Source of the DNA: Actinomyces succiniciruminis
GTDB lineage: Bacteria > Actinomycetota > Actinomycetes > Actinomycetales > Actinomycetaceae
Direction: 5' to 3'
Length of the DNA stretch: 61,050 nt
NCBI RefSeq assembly: GCF_900002405.1
Contig: NZ_LK995496.1
Span: 7,026 to 68,075 of the forward strand
In this document: positions 19,495-26,049 of the stretch, in pieces
Position numbering within the stretch: position 1 is the stretch's first letter
Layout: each line of letters opens with the position of its first letter
The notes under the pieces: model-generated
What the model was told of the DNA's origin: nothing
Database searches by the model: none
The model's input: the letters and a program-made list of their open reading frames with translations, nothing else
Translations under genes and position numbers: made by a program

Positions 19495-20646
19495 ATGGCT
19501 CTGCGCTTCAACCCGCCACCGAACTGGCCGGCACCCCCCGAGGGCTTTACCCCGCCCCCGGGGTGGCAGCCCGATCCCGCCTGGGGCCCGGCCCCCGAGG
19601 GCTGGCAGCTGTGGGTCGAGGACTCTACCCCCGGCGCCTCCGCCGGCTCTGCCGCGCAGTCCGGTCCCGCCGAGGCCGGCTTGACTCCCGGCCAGGCCCC
19701 TTCCAGCCCATCTGCACCGGTTGCAGATCCGACCGGCCAGTCGGCGTCGGCGCCTTCCGGCGACTACGCCGGCGGCGCCAGTCCGTACGCGGCCAACATG
19801 GACTACGCCCAGTCCCCCACGCCGTACCACAACCAGCAGCCGGCACCGGGTGCCTCCCCGCAGGCCGCCGGCTGGCAGCCGATCGACGTCGGCCAGGGCG
19901 GCGCACCCGGTGGTAACAAGCCGGTGACCAAGCAGTGGTGGTTCTGGACCATCATCGCCGTCGTCGTGCTGGCGCTGGTGATCGGCCTCATCGTGGCGCT
20001 GACCGGCGGCGACGACGAGTCCGACACGCGCACGGGCACTACGACGTCCTCCCGCAGCAGCGACGACTCGCGCGACACCACCTCGAATGACACCAGCGGT
20101 GACGATACGTCGGATGACACCGACAGCGACGACGCCACGAGTGACGACGCGGACAACTCCGGTTCGTCATCGGACGTCGGCACCACTATGGACAACCCGG
20201 CCGATCCGGAGGCTGGGCCGATCACCTTCAAGGCCGGTGAGTATGAGGACGACCCGGACGCGTCCTTCGATGTCGAGTTCGGCTCGGTCGAGTGGGATGC
20301 CACCTCCGCTGTCGAGACCGAGGCCGGCAAGTACCGTTACGAGGACCCGGGCAACGGCAATGTCTACATGCGGGTGCCGGTGACGGTCACGTACCACGGC
20401 AAGGGCAAGATGGACTCGTACGACCTGACGGTCGACTTTGTCAAGGACGGCAACACCACCGAGGCGACCTCCCTGTACATCGACAGCGAGTTCGGCCAGC
20501 AGGACATGCCCCGCGACGGGGGCAGTGCCACGGGCTACTTCATGTTCATCCTCAGCGAGGAGGACGCCAAGGCCCAGCAGGGCGTATTCGCGGTCGAAGG
20601 CTACTGGGGCACCGACGAGCTGTACATGGAGGCCAAGTCCTTCTAA
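19495..20646 (+). CDS. Single-pass membrane protein with Pro-rich head and Asp/Ser-rich stalk
   Basis: The 383-residue protein has four parts. Residues 1-45 are a proline/tryptophan repeat (PNWPAPPEGF, PPPGWQPDPAWGPAPEGWQ) common at the N-terminus of actinobacterial membrane proteins. An Ala/Pro/Gln-rich linker reaches about residue 140. A membrane helix follows (WWFWTIIAVVVLALVIGLIV). After that comes an Asp/Ser/Thr-rich stalk of about 60 residues and an exported domain of about 140 residues. The head faces the cytoplasm and the last domain the outside. The role is unknown. GGAGG precedes the ATG. Strong hairpins follow at 20683-20768. Confidence 0.75.
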   Translation: MALRFNPPPNWPAPPEGFTPPPGWQPDPAWGPAPEGWQLWVEDSTPGASAGSAAQSGPAEAGLTPGQAPSSPSAPVADPTGQSASAPSGDYAGGASPYAANMDYAQSPTPYHNQQPAPGASPQAAGWQPIDVGQGGAPGGNKPVTKQWWFWTIIAVVVLALVIGLIVALTGGDDESDTRTGTTTSSRSSDDSRDTTSNDTSGDDTSDDTDSDDATSDDADNSGSSSDVGTTMDNPADPEAGPITFKAGEYEDDPDASFDVEFGSVEWDATSAVETEAGKYRYEDPGNGNVYMRVPVTVTYHGKGKMDSYDLTVDFVKDGNTTEATSLYIDSEFGQQDMPRDGGSATGYFMFILSEEDAKAQQGVFAVEGYWGTDELYMEAKSF

Positions 20647-20682
20647 GACCAGTTGACGGGCCCCGCGCCCACCGCTGCACCT

Positions 20683-20718
20683 CGACGGCGGCCCCGCAAT
20701 CCAGCGGGGCCGCCGTCG
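20683..20718. terminator. Perfect 15-bp hairpin after the membrane-protein gene
   Basis: Arms 20683-20697 and 20704-20718 (CGACGGCGGCCCCGC and its complement) pair perfectly across a 6-nt loop, AATCCA, starting 37 bp after the stop codon at 20646. There is no T-run, as is usual for actinobacterial terminators. It probably ends transcription of the 19495-20646 gene, and read from the other side may also stop rnpB transcripts. Confidence 0.75.
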
Positions 20719-20723
20719 GCGTA

Positions 20724-20768
20724 TACGGGGAGCGAGAACTGCACGCACCGCAGTCCTCGCTCCCCGTA
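20724..20768. terminator. 19-bp hairpin between rnpB and the membrane-protein gene
   Basis: Arms 20724-20742 and 20750-20768 (TACGGGGAGCGAG... and its complement) pair with a single mismatch over a 7-nt loop. It is 50 bp past the 3' end of rnpB in the direction of rnpB transcription, so it is most likely the rnpB terminator. Together with the hairpin at 20683 it separates two convergent transcription units. Confidence 0.7.
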
Positions 20769-20817
20769 GCTGCGAACGCACCGCCGTTGGCGCGCGGAAA
20801 CACCTGCGCGAATAGAG

Positions 20818-21213
20818 CGCGGACGAGCCGACCTGTACGCCGGGTTCTGTTGCCGCCCGCCGTTACCGGCCTGGCGGTGGCGACCATCCATCTTGGACCA
20901 CCGTTGCCGATGGCCTCACGCGACCTACCCGCAGGCTCGGGCGAGCAGCCCTTTCCGCCTTGCGGCGGGCACCTGCTGCGCGGTCTTGCTCCGGGCGGGG
21001 TTTACCTAGCCGTGGCGGTCACCCGTCACGCTGGTGGGCTCTTGCCCCACCGTTTCACCCTTACCGGCATCTGCCGGCGGTTTGCTTTCTGTGGCACTGT
21101 CCCGCGGGTCACCCCGGGTGGCTGTTAGCCACCGCCCTGCTCTGTGGAGCCCGGACGTTCCTCGACCCGCCGGTTCCCCGACGGTACCGCGGCCGCCCGG
21201 TCGGCTCGTCCGC
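20818..21213 (-). ncRNA. rnpB: RNase P RNA, bacterial type A
   Basis: The catalytic RNA of RNase P, which trims the 5' leader from tRNA precursors. On the minus strand the 5' part has the conserved GAGGAACGTCCGGGCTCC (complement of 21147-21164), then GTGCCACAGAAAGC, AAGGGTGAAACGGTGGGGC and AAACCCCGCCCGGAGCAAG. The terminal P1 helix pairs CGGACGAGCCGACC near 21212 with GGTCGGCTCGTCCG near 20820, which sets the ends to within a few bases. The length of about 396 nt is normal for actinobacteria. Confidence 0.95.
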
Positions 21214-21271
21214 AGCGGCGATTCTAAACGACCGGTGCGCCCATGGGGTAGCGCACCGGCGCACCTGATGC

Positions 21272-22006
21272 TCAGTCCTCCATGCGGACCACGATCACGT
21301 CGTTCTCCTCGGCGTGAATGACCCGGTCCTGCGGTGCTGCGGCGATCCGGGCGTACTCCTGCGGGCTGATCTCAACCCCGCCGCCTTCGACGCGGCGACC
21401 GTGCAGGGCCACCGCCCCCAAGCCGCCGGTGGACTTGCGCACCGCCTCATACTCGGCCAGCAGTGCGTCCCCAATCGCCGCGGCGAGGTCGTTCCGCTTC
21501 CCGCGGGCGTCCGCGATCTCGGCGTCGAGGCGGGCGAAGTCGGCGTCGCGGGCGGCCGTCAGCTCGCGTCCGCCGGCGCGGATCTCCTTCTCCTCCGCAG
21601 CGGCGGCGTCAACCTCGGTGCGCGCCGCCTCCAGCTGCTCCATGGCAGCGATCTGGGCCTCCTCCAACACCGCCTGGCGGCGCCCCAGCTGGTCGATCTC
21701 CGACTGAATGGCGGTGAGTTCACGTGCCGGCGCCGCACCGGAGGACAGGCGCTCGCGCAGCACCTGCGCACGGTGCACCACCTGGTCCACTTCCTCCTCG
21801 CGCGTCTTGGCGTTGGCCTGCGCCTCATCCAGGGCCGCCGCGGCTACAACCGCGCGCCGACGGTTGAGCTTCAACTGCTGCACCGTGGCCTCGATACGTT
21901 CCAGCACGGGCAGGTGCTTGCGCTCGTGGGTGAGGCGGGCGAGCTGCGAGTCGAGCCTCTGCAGGTCGATGAGCAGGCGCTGCTGGCTGAGGGGGGCGCT
22001 GGTCAC
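21272..22006 (-). CDS. Coiled-coil protein of the C4 zinc-ribbon family, without the cysteines
   Basis: The 244-residue protein begins with MTSAPLSQQRLLIDLQRLDSQ and has a long coiled coil (about residues 25-175), followed by a short C-terminal domain. This arrangement, and the position after a Nif3-like gene, match the actinobacterial zf-RING_7/HP0958-like family. Normal members end in a zinc ribbon with two CxxC pairs. This protein has no cysteine at all: the equivalent segments read GGGVEISPQEYARIAAAPQD and HAEENDVIV. So the metal site has been lost while the fold context (GVEISPQEYARI, DRVIHAEE) remains. Function is unknown; it is probably co-transcribed with the gene at 22073. Confidence 0.8.
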   Translation of the reverse strand: MTSAPLSQQRLLIDLQRLDSQLARLTHERKHLPVLERIEATVQQLKLNRRRAVVAAAALDEAQANAKTREEEVDQVVHRAQVLRERLSSGAAPARELTAIQSEIDQLGRRQAVLEEAQIAAMEQLEAARTEVDAAAAEEKEIRAGGRELTAARDADFARLDAEIADARGKRNDLAAAIGDALLAEYEAVRKSTGGLGAVALHGRRVEGGGVEISPQEYARIAAAPQDRVIHAEENDVIVVRMED

Positions 22007-22072
22007 GGCTTGATCCTTCGCTGGTCAGTCGGGGTGAGTATCGAATTCTTCAGGGCCGCATCCGCCGCCGGT

Positions 22073-22942
22073 TCAGCTACCGGTGCTCAGACGCAGTACC
22101 CACGGGTCGGTGACGGTCTGCGACACGTGTGTGGAGAGTCTATGCCCGCGCGCGTGCGCCGCCGCCTCGAGCCGGGCGGCCAGCGGCGGCAGCCCGACCC
22201 ACTCGGTCGCCCAGTGCGTGCCGCACAGCAGGTAGGGGCGACCGGCCTCGAGGTGCTCGCTGGCCGGATGGTGACGCAGGTCGGCGGTCAGGAATACGTC
22301 GGCGCCGGCGGCGCGAGCCGTCCCCAGCAGTGAGTCGCCGGCGCCGCCGGAGACCGCAACCGTCTCGACGACGGCGTCCAGTTCACCGCCCACGAGCAGG
22401 CCGGGGGCGGAGTCCGGCAGGGCGGCGGCGACGACGGCGGCGAAGTCCCGCAGCCGGGTGGGCGCCGGGAGCGCACCCACGCGCCCGATCCCCTGGGTCG
22501 GGTCCTCGGGGTTGGGCTGCAGGGGACGCGTGTCCAGCAGGCCGACGCGGTCGGCGAGCGCCGCGGCCACGCCCCCGTGGGCGGCGTCCAGCGTGGTGTG
22601 GGCGTTCGCCAGCGCAATCCCGGCGCGCACCAGGCGGTGCACGACCTTGCCCTTCGGGTCGGTCGCGGAAACATGATCGGTGCCGCGCAGGTACAGGGGG
22701 TGATGCGTGATGATCATGTCCGCACCCCGCGCCACGGCCTCGTCGACGACGACGCCGACCGGGTCGACGGCCAGCAGGATGCTGCGTACCGGCTCGTCCG
22801 GGTCGCCGCAGATCAACTGATTGGAGTCCCACGACTCCGCCAGCTGCGGTGGGGCGGCCGCGCGCAGCAGGGCCTCCACCTCCCCGACGGTCAGAGGCCG
22901 GGTGGTCGTGGCCGCCGCGGCGGCGTCGCAAGGATCGGTCAT
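22073..22942 (-). CDS. Nif3-like dinuclear metal centre protein (DUF34/YbgI)
   Basis: A 289-residue member of the Nif3/YbgI family, toroidal hexamers with a two-metal site. Metal-ligand segments are present: MIITHHPLYLRG near residue 78, and ALANAHTTLDAAHGGV. The C-terminal HWATEWVGLPPLAARL is the degenerate form of the family H-x3-E pair. VSGGAGDSLL and TADLRHHPASEH are also conserved. It acts in the cytoplasm; a GTP cyclohydrolase-like or metabolite-repair role has been proposed for the family but is not settled. It is followed 66 bp later by the coiled-coil gene, a common actinobacterial pair. Confidence 0.88.
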   Translation of the reverse strand: MTDPCDAAAAATTTRPLTVGEVEALLRAAAPPQLAESWDSNQLICGDPDEPVRSILLAVDPVGVVVDEAVARGADMIITHHPLYLRGTDHVSATDPKGKVVHRLVRAGIALANAHTTLDAAHGGVAAALADRVGLLDTRPLQPNPEDPTQGIGRVGALPAPTRLRDFAAVVAAALPDSAPGLLVGGELDAVVETVAVSGGAGDSLLGTARAAGADVFLTADLRHHPASEHLEAGRPYLLCGTHWATEWVGLPPLAARLEAAAHARGHRLSTHVSQTVTDPWVLRLSTGS

Positions 22943-22962
22943 GGGGCCAGGTTAGCGGCCGG

Positions 22963-23043
22963 TGCCCCTGGCGGGGATCGAACCCGCATGCCCTCAGGCA
23001 GCGACTTTTAAGGTCGCCGTGTCTACCGTTCCACCACAGGGGC
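22963..23043 (-). tRNA. tRNA-Leu (anticodon UAA)
   Basis: On the minus strand a class II tRNA of 81 nt starts GCCCCTGTGGTGGAACGG and ends with the T arm GCGGGTTCGATCCCCGC and the acceptor strand. The anticodon stem GCGAC/GTCGC encloses CTTAAAA, giving UAA, which reads UUA. The variable arm TGCCTGAGGGCA pairs. CCA is not encoded (ACC followed by G). UUA is the rarest leucine codon in high-GC actinobacteria; the matching tRNA is the bldA product in Streptomyces. It is 17 bp from the abnormal tRNA-Ile. Confidence 0.95.
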
Positions 23044-23060
23044 CAGCATCTGCAATCCGG

Positions 23061-23151
23061 TACCCCCTCTGGGATTCGAACCCAGGACCATGTGCTTATC
23101 AGGCACGGACGAGGTATAAGCTCGCTGCTCTAACCACTGAGCTAAGGGGGC
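23061..23151 (-). tRNA. Abnormal tRNA-Ile with two anticodon-like stem-loops (UAU and GAU)
   Basis: A 91-nt cloverleaf on the minus strand: acceptor GCCCCCT/AGGGGGT, D arm GCTCAGTGGTTAGAGC, T arm CTGGGTTCGAATCCCAG, discriminator A, no encoded CCA. Between D and T arms there are two hairpins. The first is GCGAG-CTTATAC-CTCGT, whose loop gives UAU. The second, GTGC-CTGATAA-GCAC, has a seven-base loop identical to that of tRNA-Ile(GAU) and is followed by a normal five-base variable region, TGGTC. Either it is tRNA-Ile(UAU) with a long extra arm, or tRNA-Ile(GAU) with an inserted arm. Both readings specify isoleucine. Confidence 0.8.
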
Positions 23152-23347
23152 GCGAGAAGGCGTCCCGGCGCGGGGGGCGACTTCGGCGTCGGTCGTGCGG
23201 CCGACGTGCTCACACTAGCAGGGGACACGGGTGGCGCATTTCCCATCCCGGCCCCCGTGTGTCATCTACTAGGAGGGGCTACCCTCACACCGCCGCTTGT
23301 CATGTTTCGCGCGCCCAGCCCGGCGCACACGTCTCGGGAAGAGAACC

Positions 23348-24520
23348 ATGAAGCCCGCGCAGCGCGCCACTTCCGCACCGCCATTCCACGCCATGAGTAT
23401 CGGTGCCCGCGCTCGCGAGATCGAGGCGCGCGGCGAGTCGGTGGCAAAACTCAGCCTGGGTGAGCCCAGCTTCGGCGCCCCGCCGGCGGTGCGCCAGGCG
23501 CTCAGCGTCGTAGCCGGGCAGGACCTGCCGTATACGCCCGCCGAGGGTCTGCTCGCGCTGCGCCAGGCGATCGTGGGCTTCTACCGGGAGCACCACGGCG
23601 TGGAGGTGGACCCGGAGCGCATTCTGATCACCTCCGGCGCCTCCTCCGCCCTGCTGCTCGCCACCGCCTTGACCGCCGAACCGGGCGACGACGTCGTGAT
23701 CGCCGACCCCTGCTATCCGTGCAACCGCGAACTGGTCGACTCCTTCGGCGGGCGCGTCGTGCTGGCCCCCACCTTCCCGGAGACCCGCTACCAGTTGAGC
23801 CTGGAGTCCATGGAGACCGCTTGGACGCCGTACACCAATGCCGTCCAGATGGCCACGCCGTCGAACCCCACAGGCACGTCCATCCCCCATGACGAGTTGG
23901 GGCGGCTGTGCGAGGCGGCACGCGCGCGGGGGGCCTGGCGGATCGTGGACGAGATCTACCTCGGCCTGGCGGACCCGGATGCGCAGGGGCGCCCGGCCCG
24001 CACCGTGCTGGCGACAGACCCGGATGCGATCGTGGTATCCAGCTTCTCGAAGTACTTCGGGATGACCGGCTGGCGGTTGGGTTGGCTGGTGGTGCCGGAG
24101 GAGCTGGTCGCTCCGGCCCGCAACCTGGCGGTCAACTACTTCCTGTGCGCCCCCACGCCGGCTCAACTCGCGGCCCTGGAGGCATTCACCCCCGATTCGC
24201 TCGCCCTGTGCGAGGAGCACCGAGTCGAGCTGGTTCAGCGACGCGGGATGACCCTCGATCGGCTGCGCGCGCTGGGGATGGAGGTGCCGGTGGAGCCCGA
24301 CGGCGCCTTCTACATCTACTTCGACGTCTCCCACACGGGCCTGTCCTCCTGGGACTTCTGCATGCGGGCGCTGGAGGAGGCGCATGTCGCGCTGACGCCG
24401 GGACGCGACTTCGGGGTGCGCACCGCGGAGACGCACGTGCGCCTGTCCTACGCCGCCGCGCGTGAGGAGATTACCGAGGGGCTGGATCGCCTGGGAGGCT
24501 TCCTGGACCGTCTGGGCTGA
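23348..24520 (+). CDS. Class I/II PLP-dependent aminotransferase
   Basis: A 390-residue fold-type I aminotransferase. It has LSLGEPSFGAP (the usual leading segment), PYTPAEGLLALRQAI, ITSGASSALLLATAL, ATPSNPTGT, VDEIYLGL and the PLP lysine in SSFSKYFGMTGWRLGWLV. The closing LSYAAAREEI carries the substrate arginine region. It is an aspartate/alanine-type enzyme; the exact amino donor cannot be read. The ATG at 23348 is preceded by GGGAAGAG. Its last 73 bases overlap the 3' end of the convergent YdcF-like gene. Confidence 0.88.
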   Translation: MKPAQRATSAPPFHAMSIGARAREIEARGESVAKLSLGEPSFGAPPAVRQALSVVAGQDLPYTPAEGLLALRQAIVGFYREHHGVEVDPERILITSGASSALLLATALTAEPGDDVVIADPCYPCNRELVDSFGGRVVLAPTFPETRYQLSLESMETAWTPYTNAVQMATPSNPTGTSIPHDELGRLCEAARARGAWRIVDEIYLGLADPDAQGRPARTVLATDPDAIVVSSFSKYFGMTGWRLGWLVVPEELVAPARNLAVNYFLCAPTPAQLAALEAFTPDSLALCEEHRVELVQRRGMTLDRLRALGMEVPVEPDGAFYIYFDVSHTGLSSWDFCMRALEEAHVALTPGRDFGVRTAETHVRLSYAAAREEITEGLDRLGGFLDRLG

Positions 24521-25185
24521 ACACCCGCGAGCAGGCGGCGCGCCCCGGCCAGGCCGGTGGCGGAGTTGCACGCCCAACCGGGCACCCATACCGACAGTCC
24601 CAGGTCCACCAGGCCCAGTGCCACCACGGCGGGCTTGTGCGGCAGGTCCTCCCCCGCCCGGTAATCGCGCGCCCGAGCCAGGCGGGCCGCCAGGTCGGGG
24701 CGCTGCCGCCGTAGGAACAGGCGGGCCTTGAGCGCATGCACGGGCTCGGAGACGATGATGATGCGACCGGCGTCCTCGATGATTGGGATCACGGCGGCGA
24801 TGTTCTCCCAGGTGGAACGGCTGGTGGTCTCCAGCTCCAGCGGACCGGCATAACCGAGGCGGTCGGTGGCGTATCGGGCCATGAGTTCGGCCTCCGGCAC
24901 AGCTCCGGCCACCGCCCCGCCGGAAAGGATCAGCCGGGAGTCGGGCAGCCGACGACTGCGCAGCCCGGCCCGCACGCGCCGACGATTGTCCCTGCCGGCG
25001 GTCGGGCCGGGGTCGGCGTGGCCGAGCACCACCACCGCCTCTCCCCCGGACGCGACCGCGGCGTCGTCGGCCTCACCGAGCAGGCAGTGAGAGGCGGCCC
25101 AGGAGACGGCCTCCGCGGCCGCCAGCACCCCGACGACGACGCCCACCGCCCGCAGGGAGCGCTTGGACTGGGGTAAGCGGGACAC
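24448..25185 (-). CDS. YdcF/ElyC-type DUF218 protein
   Basis: A 245-residue protein with an N-terminal hydrophobic helix (about residues 12-32), then the DUF218 domain: GGEAVVVLGHAD, RRVRAGLRSRR, SRLILSGGAV, LETTSRSTWENI and IIIVSEPVHALKARLFLRR. The family is found in envelope proteins such as ElyC and SanA; biochemical activity is not established. The C-terminus is arginine/serine-rich and overlaps the aminotransferase gene convergently. That last part could be non-functional tail. tRNA-Val lies just upstream, 26 bp away. Confidence 0.8.
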   Translation of the reverse strand: MSRLPQSKRSLRAVGVVVGVLAAAEAVSWAASHCLLGEADDAAVASGGEAVVVLGHADPGPTAGRDNRRRVRAGLRSRRLPDSRLILSGGAVAGAVPEAELMARYATDRLGYAGPLELETTSRSTWENIAAVIPIIEDAGRIIIVSEPVHALKARLFLRRQRPDLAARLARARDYRAGEDLPHKPAVVALGLVDLGLSVWVPGWACNSATGLAGARRLLAGVQPRRSRKPPRRSSPSVISSRAAA

Positions 25186-25211
25186 GGAAACTCCTGCAGA
25201 GCCTTAAGCAG

Positions 25212-25284
25212 TGGACCCGGCCGGGCTCGAACCGACGACCTACGCGGTGTAAACGCGTTGCTCTACCAGCTGAGCTACAGGTCC
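25212..25284 (-). tRNA. tRNA-Val (anticodon UAC)
   Basis: A 73-nt cloverleaf on the minus strand: GGACCTG acceptor, D arm GCTCAGCTGGTAGAGC, anticodon stem ACGCG/CGCGT with loop TTTACAC giving UAC, T arm with GGTTCGAGC, discriminator A. CCA is not encoded. It lies between the YdcF-like and DUF3052 genes, all on the minus strand. Confidence 0.95.
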
Positions 25285-25347
25285 ATTTGCGCCGCCGGCG
25301 CCCTTGCCGGTGGCGTGGGCACATACTCTACGCCAGCTGCGGCGCTC

Positions 25348-25752
25348 TCAGTGCCGCCGGCTCGAGACGCGGATGCCACTCCAATGCTCGCCCATGGAGG
25401 CGGCCGAGGTGGCGTGCATGCCGGCGGTGCGGGCCGCCTCCTCGATTTCGGTGGCGTCGACCGCGCCGGTGGTGCGCGCCTTGGGGGTGAGCACCCAAAC
25501 CAGGCCGTCGCCGTCGAGGTTGGTTTGGGCGTCGACCAGCAGGTCGGTCAGGTCGTCGATGTCGCCGTCGTCATCGCGCCACCAGATGATGGCGGAGTCG
25601 GCGACGTCCTCAAAGTCCTCGTCTACCAGTTCGGTACCGGTCTGCGCCTGGGCGGCCTGACGCAGGGTCTCGTCGACGTCGTCGTCGTATCCGAACTCCT
25701 GGATGATGAGACCGGGGGCGAAGCCGAAGGCTCCGGCCGCTGTACTCGTCAC
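25348..25752 (-). CDS. DUF3052 family protein
   Basis: A small acidic protein of about 134 residues. The first conserved segment, FAPGLIIQEFGYDDDVDETLR, and the following DVADSAIIWWRDDDGDIDDLTDLLVDA match DUF3052, found divergent to aceE across actinobacteria. The GTG at 25752 is preferred because GGAGAGGA lies just before it; an upstream ATG at 25767 would add five residues. The family function is unknown. It is divergent from aceE across about 300 bp. Confidence 0.85.
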   Translation of the reverse strand: MTSTAAGAFGFAPGLIIQEFGYDDDVDETLRQAAQAQTGTELVDEDFEDVADSAIIWWRDDDGDIDDLTDLLVDAQTNLDGDGLVWVLTPKARTTGAVDATEIEEAARTAGMHATSAASMGEHWSGIRVSSRRH

Positions 25753-25932
25753 TGTTGTCCTCTCCATTCCGTGCCTGGGCTGGATGGCCCGCTTCTCGGC
25801 TGCCGCTGTGACGCGCCGAAATGACTACGGGGATAGCCCATCGCACCGGACCCGCTCGGCGCAAGCGAACACGCCCGAACGGCTCGACTACCTTGCGCCT
25901 GCTGTCGCTCTTCTATGAATCCCCACGTATTA

Positions 25933-25956
25933 TGAGGTGTTCGACATCACGCCTCA
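25933..25956. promoter_or_regulatory. Inverted repeat in the aceE upstream region
   Basis: TGAGGTGT at 25933 and ACGCCTCA at 25949 form an inverted repeat with one mismatch and an 8-nt spacer, 94 bp before the aceE start. A repressor site is plausible because aceE is regulated in many actinobacteria, but the binding protein cannot be named. The rest of the DUF3052-aceE gap has no clear motif. Confidence 0.4.
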
Positions 25957-26049
25957 CCTGGGACCTTATTCCCGATTTGGGGTGTGCTGCGGGACGCGGA
26001 CCGCATAGATTAGCCCCGCTGGTCGCGGATACGAAGAAGGAGAATCTCC

